Source: Streptosporangium violaceochromogenes (GTDB lineage Bacteria > Actinomycetota > Actinomycetes > Streptosporangiales > Streptosporangiaceae). Taken from it: 64,000 nucleotides of DNA. The notes beneath the pieces are model-generated. The model had not been told where the DNA came from. It did not search any database and saw nothing but the letters and a program-made list of their open reading frames with translations. The DNA lies in NCBI RefSeq assembly GCF_014654615.1, contig NZ_BNBB01000021.1:1-64000 (forward strand). Direction: 5' to 3'. Shown here one piece after another: positions 48,969-59,100 of this stretch. How positions within the stretch are numbered: position 1 is the stretch's first letter; every line of letters begins with the position of its first letter. The translations under genes and the position numbers were made by a program.

Positions 48969-50560
48969 CCGGTCTCGCGCTCGGCCCCTCCCCCGCGGCC
49001 GTCGCCGAGGAGGCGTCGCTGGCGGCCCTGCTGCGCTGCTGCGTCAGGGAGGTGGCCGGGCCCCGCGGGCAGGTGTGGCAGGCCGAGCCGTACGTGCTGC
49101 TGCGGGTGGCGGGCACCCTGCTGCGGGTCCGGACGCACGGCGGGCTCGCGCTGCGCTTCGAGGGGCGCCCCGAGTGGCTGGAGCGCGGTCGCTGGCGGCC
49201 GCTGTCGGCCGACCGGCTGGTCGGGCTGGTGGAGAGCGAGCTCGGCGGGGCCAACGAGGAGTTCGCGGCCCAGGTGAGGACGAGCCGGCAGGTCATGACG
49301 GAGCTGCTCGCGGCCCGGCGGGACGCCTCGCCGCCCGCCGATCCGTGGCTGGCCTCGGAGCAGGCGCTGGTCCTGGGCCACCCGTTCCACCCCACCCCCA
49401 AGGCACGTGAGGGCGCCGGCTGGCTGCGCTACGCCCCCGAGGCGCACGCGCGCTTCCCGCTGAGACTGCTCGGGGTCCGCCGCGACGTGCTGGCCGAGGC
49501 GGGCGAGACCGGGACGCTCGACGGGCTCGGCCCCGCCCCGGACGGCTACGCGACGCTCCCGGCGCACCCGTGGCAGCTCGACCTGCTCGCGGCGGACCTC
49601 GCCGCGCCGCTGGCCGACGGGCGGCTGATCGACCTGGGCTCCGCCCCGCGCACGGCGGTTCCCACCTCGTCGGTGCGCACGGTCTACGAGCCGGCGATCG
49701 ACCGGTGCCTGAAGTTCAGCCTGGACGTGCGGATCACCAACTGCGTCAGGAAGAACTCCTGGTACGAGCTGGCGGGCGCGGTGGAGCTGTCCCGGCGCCT
49801 GGTGCCGGTGTTCGAGAGCCTGTCGGCCCGGTTCCCCGGCACCCGCTGGCTCCCCGAGCCCGGCTACCGCTCCGCGGCCCTGGGCACCCGGCTCCTGGAG
49901 GGGCTCGGCGTGATCATCCGGACGAGCCCCTGGTCGGTCTGCCGGCCCGGGGTGACCCCGCTGCTGAGCGGGGCCCTGACCGCCTTCGGCCGCCCTCCGG
50001 CCGACCCGGTGCGCTGGTGGCGCGCCTACGTGGAGCGCGTCGCGCTCCCGGTGCTCGACGCCTACCTGGAGCACGGTGTGGTGCTGGAGCCCCACCTGCA
50101 GAACGTCCTGATCGGGATGGACCCGTCGGGGCTGCCGGTGGAGGCGATCTTCCGCGACCTGGAGGGCACCAAGCTCGTCGCCGGGCGCCACGACCTGTCG
50201 GCGCTGCCGGGCCGGGTCGCCGAGGCCCTGACCTACGACCCCGGCGCCGGCTGGGACAGGGTGGTCTACTGCCTGATGGTCAACCACCTCGCCGAAATCG
50301 CCGCCTCCCTCGCCGGGCCCGGCCCGACGCGGGAGCTGTGGGAGGCGGCCGGGGAGGTGCTGGCCGGGTACGCCCGCTCCCGCGGATGGCCGCGCCCGCT
50401 GTCGGACCTGCTGGCCGGGGCCCCTCTGCCCGCCAAGGCCAACCTGTCGGTCCGGTGGACGCGCTCGGCCGACCGCTGCGCCGGTTACGTCCCGGTGGCC
50501 AACCCTCTGGCCCCGCTGGACCCTCTGCCCTCCCCCGTCTTCTCGCCGGTGCCGCCGTGA
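48965..50560 (+). CDS. IucA/IucC-family siderophore synthetase 2
   Basis: A 531-aa second NIS synthetase. It has the canonical 'LGHPFHPTPKAREGAG', 'TLPAHPWQLDLL', 'TSSVRTVYEP', 'KFSLDVRITNCVRKN' and 'LEPHLQNVLIG'. It is better conserved at the substrate-binding motif than synthetase 1, so the two probably catalyse different condensations. GTG start overlaps the upstream stop (GTGA). It ends two bases before the convergent tctA stop. No exporter, decarboxylase or uptake receptor follows. Confidence 0.9.
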   Translation: MTGLALGPSPAAVAEEASLAALLRCCVREVAGPRGQVWQAEPYVLLRVAGTLLRVRTHGGLALRFEGRPEWLERGRWRPLSADRLVGLVESELGGANEEFAAQVRTSRQVMTELLAARRDASPPADPWLASEQALVLGHPFHPTPKAREGAGWLRYAPEAHARFPLRLLGVRRDVLAEAGETGTLDGLGPAPDGYATLPAHPWQLDLLAADLAAPLADGRLIDLGSAPRTAVPTSSVRTVYEPAIDRCLKFSLDVRITNCVRKNSWYELAGAVELSRRLVPVFESLSARFPGTRWLPEPGYRSAALGTRLLEGLGVIIRTSPWSVCRPGVTPLLSGALTAFGRPPADPVRWWRAYVERVALPVLDAYLEHGVVLEPHLQNVLIGMDPSGLPVEAIFRDLEGTKLVAGRHDLSALPGRVAEALTYDPGAGWDRVVYCLMVNHLAEIAASLAGPGPTRELWEAAGEVLAGYARSRGWPRPLSDLLAGAPLPAKANLSVRWTRSADRCAGYVPVANPLAPLDPLPSPVFSPVPP

Positions 50561-50562
50561 GC

Positions 50563-52062
50563 TCAGGCCGCCCGGCCGCGCACCGCCCCCACCATGTGCC
50601 GCCCGACCAGCGGCCAGAGCAGCACCAGAAGGATGACGGCGTAGATCAGGTAGGAGACGGGTCCCCCCAGCAGCCCGGACAGGTCGCCGCCCGACAGTTG
50701 CAGCGAGCGGCGGCCCTGGAGTTCGGCGCGCGGGCCGAGGATGACCCCCACGATGAGCGGCAGCACCGGAAGCCCGAACCGCCGCATCGCGAACCCCAGC
50801 GCCCCCAGCACCAGCAGCAGGAACAGGTCGAAGGGCTGGGCGTTGACCGCGTAAGCGCCCATGGAGGCGAAGAACAGGATGCCCGCGTACAGGTAGGGGC
50901 GCGGGATGCGCAGGAGTTTCGCCCAGGCCGGCGCGAGCGGCAGGTTGAGGACGAGCAGCAGCAGGTTGCCGACGAACAGGCTGGCGATCAGCGTCCAGAC
51001 CAGGTCCGGTTCGCGCTGGAACAGCAGCGGGCCCGGCTGGATGCCGTACGACTCGAACGCCGCGAGCATCACCGCGGCGACCGCGTTCGTCGGCAGCCCG
51101 ATGGCCAGCATGGGCACCAGCGTGCCGGCCGCCGAGGCGTTGTTCGCCGCCTCCGGCCCGGCCACCCCCTCGATCGCGCCCTTGCCGAACTGCTCGGGGT
51201 GCCGTGAGAGCCTCTTCTCCGCCAGGTAGGACAGGAAGGTGGGGATCTCCGCGCCCCCGGCCGGCAGCGCCCCGAACGGGAAGCCGAGCGCGGTGCCGCG
51301 CAGCCACGGCTTCCAGGACCGTCCCCAGTCGTCCCGCCCCATCCAGGGCTGGCCGACGGGGATCACCTCCCCCTTGCTCCGCCGCAGGTGCGCGGCGACC
51401 CAGAGGGCCTCTCCGACGGCGAAGATGCCCACCGCCACGACGACCACGTCGACGCCGTCGGCCAGCTGCGGGACGCCGAGCGTGAGCCGCTGCTGCCCGG
51501 TCACCGCGTCGATGCCGATCACACCGATCACCAGGCCGAGCAGCAGCGAGGCGAACCCCCGCACGCGCGAGGCGCCCAGCACCGCGCTGACCGCGACGAA
51601 GGCCAGCATCATGATCGCGAAGTAGTCGGGCGCGCCCAGGCTGATCGCGAACGTCACCACGACCGGCGCCACCAGCACCAGCAGCAGGGTGCCGATCGTG
51701 CCCGCGATGAACGAGCCGATCGCCGCGGTCGCGAGCGCCTGCGCCGCCCTGCCCGCCTTGGCCATCTTGTTGCCCTCGATCGCGGTGACGACGGAGGACG
51801 ACTCACCGGGCGTGTTGAGCAGGATCGAGGTGGTGGAGCCGCCGTACATGCCGCCGTAGTAGATGCCGGCGAACATGATGAAGGCCTGTGTCGGCTCCAT
51901 GCCGTACGTCACCGGCAGCAGCAGGGCCACCGTCATCGCCGGGCCGATGCCGGGCAGCACGCCGACACCGGTGCCGATGACGACGCCGACCAGCGCCACC
52001 AGCAGGTTGAGGGGGGTCACGACGTGGGCGAACCCCCCCAGCAGGTGGCCGAGGGCATCCAT
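50563..52062 (-). CDS. tctA: tripartite tricarboxylate transporter permease TctA
   Basis: A 499-aa large membrane subunit with about 11-12 helices. Family landmarks: 'GVLPGIGPAMTVALLLPVTY', 'GIYYGGMYGGSTTSILLNTP' and 'GPEAANNASAAGTLVPMLAI'. The ATG overlaps the TctB stop by one base, with GGAG seven bases before it; a GTG one codon earlier is also possible. It completes a TctC-B-A operon for proton- or sodium-coupled uptake of citrate-like acids. Confidence 0.93.
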   Translation of the reverse strand: MDALGHLLGGFAHVVTPLNLLVALVGVVIGTGVGVLPGIGPAMTVALLLPVTYGMEPTQAFIMFAGIYYGGMYGGSTTSILLNTPGESSSVVTAIEGNKMAKAGRAAQALATAAIGSFIAGTIGTLLLVLVAPVVVTFAISLGAPDYFAIMMLAFVAVSAVLGASRVRGFASLLLGLVIGVIGIDAVTGQQRLTLGVPQLADGVDVVVVAVGIFAVGEALWVAAHLRRSKGEVIPVGQPWMGRDDWGRSWKPWLRGTALGFPFGALPAGGAEIPTFLSYLAEKRLSRHPEQFGKGAIEGVAGPEAANNASAAGTLVPMLAIGLPTNAVAAVMLAAFESYGIQPGPLLFQREPDLVWTLIASLFVGNLLLLVLNLPLAPAWAKLLRIPRPYLYAGILFFASMGAYAVNAQPFDLFLLLVLGALGFAMRRFGLPVLPLIVGVILGPRAELQGRRSLQLSGGDLSGLLGGPVSYLIYAVILLVLLWPLVGRHMVGAVRGRAA

Positions 52063-52589
52063 CACAACACTCCCTGCAGTACACCGGCCGGCAGGTTGAC
52101 GCCCAGGCCGATGGCGAACGTGTAGAAGGTGATCAGCGACAGCGCCACCGCGATCACCAGGCCGCGGACGTGGTGCCGGTTGCCGAGCGCGAAGGCCGCC
52201 CCCCAGAACAGCAGGGTTCCGCTGATCACCCAGCCGAGCGGCTCGATCAGCACCGCGTTGACGGCGAAGGCGGCCGCGAGCAGCGCCACCGTGCGCCAGT
52301 CGATCCGCGTCGACAGGTCGATGTCCTCCCCGCCCTCCTGCTCACCCTGGCCGCCCCGCGCGACGTCGAGCGCGTACAGCGCCGCGACCACCAGGAGCAG
52401 CGCCCCCAGGATCACCGGCAGCGGGCGCGGCCCGACCGGGTCGCCGCCCGTCAGGCGGGTGATCCGCAGGGCGTCGGCGATCACCAGGAGGCCCACCAGG
52501 GCGAGGAAGGCGCACAGGCCGTACTGCGCGCGGTCCCCGCCCCGGGAGGACTCCCGGACGTCGGTGACGGGCTTCTCCTCGACCCGCAC
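52062..52589 (-). CDS. tctB: tricarboxylate transporter small subunit TctB
   Basis: A 175-aa membrane protein with four helices (about 24-42, 58-76, 103-135, 143-170) and the usual PxxxP region 'DPVGPRPLPVILGALLLV'. It lies between tctC (3 bases away) and tctA (overlapping). GTG start. It is needed for the membrane complex, with no catalytic motif known. Confidence 0.85.
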   Translation of the reverse strand: MRVEEKPVTDVRESSRGGDRAQYGLCAFLALVGLLVIADALRITRLTGGDPVGPRPLPVILGALLLVVAALYALDVARGGQGEQEGGEDIDLSTRIDWRTVALLAAAFAVNAVLIEPLGWVISGTLLFWGAAFALGNRHHVRGLVIAVALSLITFYTFAIGLGVNLPAGVLQGVL

Positions 52590-52591
52590 GG

Positions 52592-53599
52592 TCAGGCCAG
52601 CCCGAGCTGGTTCAGGATCTCGGCGACGACCTTGTCCTGGTCGGCGAGGTAGGCCCCGAAGCGGTCACCGGCGAGGAACGCGTCGCTCCAGCCGCGTCTG
52701 GCCAGCTCGGCCTTCCACTGCTCGGAGTCGTGCAGCCTCGTCAGGGCCTCGATCCAGGCCCTCTTGTCGGTCTCGGCGATCCCCGGCGGGGCGACGATGC
52801 CCCGCCAGTTGGTGAAGGTGAAGTCGATGCCCGCCGACTTCAGGGTCGGGACGGCCTTGAGCACGCCGATCGGCTCGTCGCTGGTCACCGCGAGCACCCG
52901 CACCTGGCCGGCCTCGACCTGGTCGAGGAACTCCCCGTAGCCGCTGGCGCCGAAGGCGACCTTGTTTCCGAGGATCGCCGGCAGCAGCTCGCCACCGCCG
53001 TCGTAGGAGACGAAGTTCACCTCCCTGGGGTCGATGCCCACCGTCTTGGCCAGCTGCATCGGCAGCAGGTGGTCCGGACCGCCGGGCGAGGAGCCGCCGC
53101 CGACGGTGATCTTCTTCGGGTTCTTCCTCCAGGCGGTGACGAGGTCGTTGATCGACTTGTACGGCGAGTCCTTCGACACGACGATCGCGCCGGCCTCCTC
53201 GATCAGCCGGGCGAGGGGAGTGGTCTGGGTGAGGGTCGCCTTCGACTTGGAGGTGTGCGAGGCGCCGACGACGCCGAGACCCATCTGCATCGCGAGTTTG
53301 CCGTTGCCCGCCTCGTTCACCGTGCGCTGCAGGCCGACCGTGCCGCCCGCCCCCGGCAGGTTGAACACCTGGACGCCGGAGGCGATCTTGACGTCGTCCA
53401 TCACCTTGGCGACGGTGCGGGCGGTGGTGTCATACCCGCCGCCGGGGGTGTTGGGCACCATGATGCGCAGTCCCGTGAGGAGTTGCCCGCCGCCCTCGGC
53501 GCGGGCCGCCTCCTTCGGCGCGGTGGCCCCGCAGGCGCCGACCGCGAACATCGACACGACGGCCAGCGCGCCGAGCCACGTGGTGATCGAGGTTCTCAC
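52592..53599 (-). CDS. tctC: tricarboxylate-binding lipoprotein TctC
   Basis: A 335-aa periplasmic-type binding protein of the Bug/TctC family. The signal peptide ends in the lipobox VGAC (AVVSMFAVGACGAT), so it is lipid-anchored. Family landmarks: 'IMVPNTPGGGYDTTARTVAK', 'VFNLPGAGGTVGL', 'GGGSSPGGPDHL' and 'PTLKSAGIDFTFTNWRG'. It is divergent from the CitA-type kinase gene, which likely controls it. The ligand is a carboxylate. Confidence 0.92.
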   Translation of the reverse strand: MRTSITTWLGALAVVSMFAVGACGATAPKEAARAEGGGQLLTGLRIMVPNTPGGGYDTTARTVAKVMDDVKIASGVQVFNLPGAGGTVGLQRTVNEAGNGKLAMQMGLGVVGASHTSKSKATLTQTTPLARLIEEAGAIVVSKDSPYKSINDLVTAWRKNPKKITVGGGSSPGGPDHLLPMQLAKTVGIDPREVNFVSYDGGGELLPAILGNKVAFGASGYGEFLDQVEAGQVRVLAVTSDEPIGVLKAVPTLKSAGIDFTFTNWRGIVAPPGIAETDKRAWIEALTRLHDSEQWKAELARRGWSDAFLAGDRFGAYLADQDKVVAEILNQLGLA

Positions 53600-53698
53600 A
53601 ATTGGTCTCTTTCGCTTTGCAGGATTCCGGCGCCATGATTGTGACGACGCGGCGAGTCCCCCGTCTGCCTTGTGTGACCAGCGAAGATTGAGTTAATT

Positions 53699-55342
53699 GT
53701 GGTCGTAACGTTCCATCGCCACACCCTGGCGGGCGAGCTGTTGGTACTACAGTTCGCCATCGTCGTGGTCGTGCTGATCGTCGTCGGCGGGCTCTCACTG
53801 GCGCAGTCGGCGGCGGCGTTCGATCAGGTCGAGGGGCGCCGCGTGACGGCCCTGGCCGAGCAGATCGCCGGCAACCCCCTGGTGCGCAGCCAGCTCGGCC
53901 GGCCTCGGCCGGGCGAGACGATCGCCCCGCTCGTCCAGACGACGCTGACCCAGTCCGGCGTCACCTCCGTGACGATCGCGAACGCCAGCGACAAGATCGT
54001 CAGCTCCACCAACCCCACCCTGGTCGGGACGCAACTGCCCCTGGGCGACCCGGGCGTCGCCGCCGGCCGGGGCTGGTCGGGGAAACTGACCCTGGACCAC
54101 TCCCGGGAGCTGGTGGCCCAGGTCCCCGTGCTCGGGGCCGCCCGGGGCAACCTCGGCCGGCACCTCGGCACGGTGATGATCGGCAACGCCTTCCCCACCG
54201 TCTGGCAGCGGCTGGTCGGCGCCTCGTCCTACCTGCTCACCTACCTCGGCATCGCCACCACCCTCGGCCTGGCCGGGTCACTGCTGCTGGCCCGGCGGAT
54301 CAAGCGCCAGACCCTCGGCATGGAGCCGCGTGAGATCGCCGGTCTCGCCGAGCACCGTGAGGCGATGCTGTACGGCATCGCGGAGGGCGTGGTCGCGCTC
54401 GACCCGCACCTGCGACTCACCCTGGTGAACGCCGTCGGCCGCAAACTGCTCGACCTGCCCGAGCAGTGCGTCGGGATGAGCCTCGCGGACCTGGGGATCA
54501 GGGGCAGGCTCTACGACGTACTGGCGGGGGCGGACGGCGGTGCGGCCAAGGCCCGTGACAAGATCGTCATACGCCGGGGCCGGGTGCTGGTGATGAACCG
54601 GATGAGCGTCACCAAGGACGGCCTCCGGCTCGGCTCGGTGACGACACTGCGCGACCGCACCGAGCTGGCCCAGCTGGAGCGCGAGCTCGGCTCGTTCCGC
54701 AGCTCCACCGAGCTGCTCCGCGCCCAGGCGCACGAGTTCGCCAACCAGCTGCACATCATCTCCGGCCTGATCCAGGTGGGGGAGCACGACGAGGTGGTCC
54801 GCTATATCCGCACGTTGAGAAAGCACCGCGAATCGCTCGACCTGACCCTGAGCAGCCAGGTCCGCGACACGGCCGTCGCCGCGCTGCTGCTGGCGAAGTC
54901 CTCCCTCGCCGCCGAACGCAAGGTCCAGCTGAGGGTCTCCCACCGCACGGCCCTCGACCGGCTGGGCGCGGCGGACTCGGCGGACGTGGCGACGGTGATC
55001 GGCAATCTGGTCGACAACGCGGTGGACGCCGCCGCGGCCGACATCGGCGAGGGCGGCGCGTGGGTGGAGGTCGAGCTGCGGCAGGACGCGACCACCGTGG
55101 AGATCGTGGTGCGCGACTCCGGCCCCGGGGTGGCCCCCGAGCTCGCCCAGGAGGTGTTCACCCGCGGTTTCACCACCAAAGCGGCCCAGGAGGGCGAGCG
55201 CGGCATCGGACTGGCGCTCACCCAGCTCGTGTGCAGACGTCACAGCGGAGAGGTCTCGGTCTCCAACACCCCCGAGGGGGCCGTGTTCACCGCGCGGATG
55301 CTGGTCGGTCAGACGCCTGACGAAACGGAGGAACCCCAATGA
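53699..55342 (+). CDS. CitA/DcuS-family sensor histidine kinase
   Basis: A 547-aa membrane sensor. Two helices (about 14-36 and 178-200) flank an extracellular PAS-like (CACHE) domain of the citrate-sensor type. A cytoplasmic PAS follows, then the kinase with His345 in 'LRAQAHEFANQLHIISGLIQ' and the ATP site 'GNLVDNAVDAAAAD' and 'DSGPGVAPELAQEVFTRGFT'. The GTG start has only a weak ribosome site. It is divergent from tctC and coupled to the regulator gene (ATGA). It probably senses citrate or a related acid. Confidence 0.92.
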   Translation: MVVTFHRHTLAGELLVLQFAIVVVVLIVVGGLSLAQSAAAFDQVEGRRVTALAEQIAGNPLVRSQLGRPRPGETIAPLVQTTLTQSGVTSVTIANASDKIVSSTNPTLVGTQLPLGDPGVAAGRGWSGKLTLDHSRELVAQVPVLGAARGNLGRHLGTVMIGNAFPTVWQRLVGASSYLLTYLGIATTLGLAGSLLLARRIKRQTLGMEPREIAGLAEHREAMLYGIAEGVVALDPHLRLTLVNAVGRKLLDLPEQCVGMSLADLGIRGRLYDVLAGADGGAAKARDKIVIRRGRVLVMNRMSVTKDGLRLGSVTTLRDRTELAQLERELGSFRSSTELLRAQAHEFANQLHIISGLIQVGEHDEVVRYIRTLRKHRESLDLTLSSQVRDTAVAALLLAKSSLAAERKVQLRVSHRTALDRLGAADSADVATVIGNLVDNAVDAAAADIGEGGAWVEVELRQDATTVEIVVRDSGPGVAPELAQEVFTRGFTTKAAQEGERGIGLALTQLVCRRHSGEVSVSNTPEGAVFTARMLVGQTPDETEEPQ

Positions 55343-56016
55343 TCGATGTTCTTGTCGTTGACGACGACTTCATGGTGGCACGGATCAACCACGGGTTCGT
55401 CAACCGCATCAAGGGCTTCCATGTCGTCGGCACGGCGCACACCGGCGAGCAGACGCTGAAGGCCGTGGCGGAGTTCCGCCCGGACCTGGTGCTGCTCGAC
55501 CTGTACCTGCCCGACACCTTCGGCCTGGACGTCATCACCCGGTTGCGGGCCGCCGGACACAACTGCGACATCCTGGTGATCAGCGCCGCCCGGGAGGTCG
55601 AGACGGTCCGCGGCGCCGCCCAGCGGGGCGTGGTCAACTACCTGCTCAAACCGTTCGACTTCGACGACCTGCGCCTCCGGCTCGAACAGTACGCCGTCCA
55701 GCGCAACGACCACATGCGCACGACGACGGTCAGCGGCCAGGCGGACGTGGACCGGGTGCTCACCAGGAACCCCTCCCGGGCGGCCTTCGCCAGGCTGCCC
55801 AAGGGCATGAGCACGGAGACCGCGACGCTGGTCGAGCGCACGCTGCGCGCCACCGAGGGGACGCTGTCGGCCGCCGAGTGCGCGGCCCGGGTCGGCATCT
55901 CCCGCGTCAGCGCGCGCCGCTACCTGGAACACCTCCACGCCGCCGGCCGTGCGCAGGTCTCCCTGCGCTACGGCACCGCCGGCCGCCCCGAACGCCGCTA
56001 CCGCTGGTTCGCCTGA
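55339..56016 (+). CDS. CitB/DcuR-family response regulator
   Basis: A 225-aa regulator. The receiver has Asp8-10 (VVDDDF), Asp54 (VLLDLYLPDTFGLD) and Lys in 'YLLKPFDFDDL'. The C-terminal helix-turn-helix region is 'SAAECAARVGISRVSARRYL'. Its ATG overlaps the kinase stop. I infer that it controls tctCBA across the divergent gap. Confidence 0.92.
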   Translation: MIDVLVVDDDFMVARINHGFVNRIKGFHVVGTAHTGEQTLKAVAEFRPDLVLLDLYLPDTFGLDVITRLRAAGHNCDILVISAAREVETVRGAAQRGVVNYLLKPFDFDDLRLRLEQYAVQRNDHMRTTTVSGQADVDRVLTRNPSRAAFARLPKGMSTETATLVERTLRATEGTLSAAECAARVGISRVSARRYLEHLHAAGRAQVSLRYGTAGRPERRYRWFA

Positions 56017-56100
56017 CCCGGACGGCGCCCCTCGCGCACCGTCTCCCCTGCGAAGTCGGGATCGTACGGCACCGGCTCGCCGGCGGCGATCTCTGCCATG

Positions 56101-59100
56101 TCACCCGGCGAGGGGAACCGACTCGATCAGCGCGATCAGGCCGCGTTCGCCGAGGAGGTCGGCCGGGCGGACCGTCTCGTTGAGACGGACGTAGTGGAAG
56201 GCGGCGCTCACCGTCTCCAGGGGGACCCCGGCCAGGTGGGACCAGGCCAGGCGGTAGGCCGCGAGCTGTACGGCGGCGGCGGTCTCCGCCCTGCCCGAGG
56301 GGCGGCGGCCGGTCTTCCAGTCGACGACCTCGTAACCGCCGCCGGGGGTGCGGAACACCGCGTCCATCCGGCCCCGGACCATCCGGTCGGCGATCATCGT
56401 CTCGAACGGGACCTCGACGTCCAGCGGCTCCCGGTCGGCCCACTCGCTCTCCTCGAACCGGGCACGCAGTTCGTCGAGGTCGGCGCCGGCCGTCTCGACG
56501 TCGTCGGACGCGCCGGGCAGGTCGAGCTCGTCGATCAGCCGCTGCTGTCCCCAGCGGGACTCCAGCCAGCCGTGGAACGAGGTGCCGCGGCGGGCCGGCG
56601 GGGTGGGCCTGCCGGGAAGCGGCCGGCGGATCCGGCGGGCCAGGGCCTCGGGGTCGGCGGCCAGGGCGACGAGGGACGACACGGTCAGGTGGGTGGGCAG
56701 CGGCACCCGGCCGCCACCGTGCCGCCGGTTCAGCTCCCGCTCCCTGAGCAGAAGCTCGGTGTCCCGCTCCCAGGCCCTGGCCCGCTCCCTGTCCCACCCG
56801 CGCAGCTCGGAGCCCGCGTCGCTCCGGACCGCCTCGTCCCCCTTCCGCGCCGTTCCCTCCGGCCCGGCCGCCTCCTGAGCCGCCGCCTCCTCCCCGGCCG
56901 CCGCGTGGGCGGCGAGGGCGGACTCGACCATGGTGGCCCCGTCGACAACGGCCTCGTAGCGCAGGCCCTCCGGGGTGACCGGCCAGACCGACTCGGCGGG
57001 GTCGGCGAGAAGGGGGTTGACGGCGCCCTCCTCGATCTCGGGGACCCAGGCCTCCACCCGGCCGCAGGTCTCACGGATCTCCAGCAGGAAGCCGGAGGGC
57101 TCAAGGGGCCGGGAGGAGGTGCCCCAGCGGTAGCCGGAGGCGATCAGGAGGTAGTGGGCGCGGGTGACGGCGACGTAGGCCAGGCGGCGCTCCTCCATCA
57201 GGTCGCGCTCGCGGCAGCGCTCGTCGAACTCGGCCAGCTCGTCCTTGGACAGCCCGGTCAGGGCGGGCAGATCGGAGGCGTCGCCCCGCAGGGGGTAGGG
57301 CAGCTTGCGGGCGTTCTCCGTCCACTTGGAGCTGGCGACCGGACGTGCGGGGAACATCGTGCCGACGGTGAGCGCCCCGGACCGGGAGAGCGCCTGGGAC
57401 ATGCCGGGCACCACGACGACCGGCCACTCCAGGCCCTTGGAGGCGTGGACCGTCATCAGCTTCACGCTGTTGCTCTCTCCCACCCGGCCGGCGTCCAGGC
57501 CGTTCTCCTCCTCGTCCGCCGCCTTCAGGAACGCCAGGAACGCTCCCAGCGTCGGGTCCTCCGCGTCACCGGAGAACCGGGTGGCGGCGTCCAGGAAGGC
57601 GTCCAGATCCGCGCGCGCGGCGAACACTCCGGCCGCCGTCCCCCTGGCCGCCACCTCGACGTCAAGGCCCAGCCTGCGCTCGACCTCGATGATCAGGTCG
57701 GGGAGCGGCTGGCCGGTGTGGGCGCGCAGGGCCCGCAACTCCTGCGCCATGGCGACCAGGCGCACCCGGGCCAGGGGGGAGAGCAGGTCCTGCCACTCGG
57801 GGCGCTCGGGCAGCTCGTCGAGGGCGTCGACCAGGCTGCCGCGCTCCTCGGTCAGGTCCGTGACGACCTCCTCCAGCGGGTCGGCCGTGTCCGAGGGGGC
57901 CTTGCGGGTCTCACGGTTCAGCTCACGCGCCCGCTCCCCCAGCTCCTTCAGGTCGGCCGGGCCGATCCGCCATCGGGGGCCGGACAGCAGGCGGACCAGG
58001 GCGTCCCCGGCCGTCGGATCGTAGATCACCCGCAGGGTGGCGACGATGTCGGCGACCTCGGGCACGGTCAGCAGGCCGCCCAGGCCGACCACCTCGACCG
58101 GGACGCCCCGGGCCTCCAGCGCCCGGCGCAGCGCGGGAAACTGGGAGCGCTTGCGGGCCAGGATCGCCACGTCGTGGGGTTGCAGGCACTGCGGGCCGCC
58201 CCACGCGCTCTGCCTGGCCTTCCTGCGCTCGCCGTCCCCCCAGGGCATGCCGTCCGGCGCGCTCTCGCTCCCCAGCAGGCCGGCGATCCTTTCGGCGACC
58301 CACCCGGCCTCGTCGTCGGCGGTCTCGTGGAAGGCGCACACCACCCTGCCGCGTTCGACGCGGTTGCCGCCGGGCACCAGCACCGGCACCTCTTTCGCCT
58401 CCATCCGCAGCGGGATCTGCACCCGGGCCGCGACGTCCAGTACGGCGTCGCCGTTGCGGAAGCTGACCGACAGCCGGCGGACGGGGGCGAGCTCGCCCGA
58501 GGCGGTCCTGAAGTCACGGGGAAAGCGGGTGAGGTTTCCCGACGAGGCGCCGCGCCAGCCGTAGATGGACTGGCAGGGGTCGCCCACCGCCGTCACCGGG
58601 TGACCGCCGCCGAACAGCGAGCGCAGCAGGACGAGCTGGGCGTGGCTGGTGTCCTGGTACTCGTCGAGCAGGACGACGGCGAACCTGCCCCGCTCGATCT
58701 CACCGACCTCCGGATGCCCGGCCGCGATCCGGGCGGCCAGCGCCATCTGGTCACCGTGGTCGACGACCTCCCGGGCGCGCTTGAGCCGCCGGTAGCTTTC
58801 GACCAGGGGCAGCAGCTGCTCTCTGGCCCGCTGCGTGGCCAGGGGCCTGCGCTGGGCGAGGGTGGACGGGCCGGGGAGCGCGGCGTGGCGCTCGGTGAGC
58901 CAGGCCCCCACCTCGCGCACGTCCTGGGGGGTGCGCAGGTGCTCCGACAGCTCCCCCGCCAGTTCGAGTACCGCCCGGGTGACGGTGGCCGGCCCCCACT
59001 CGACCTGCTCCATCGGCCCGTCGTAGCCGCTGACCACCCGTCCTGCCAGCTGCCAGGAGACGGCCGGGCCGATCAGGCGCATGGTGGGCTCCAGGCCCTC

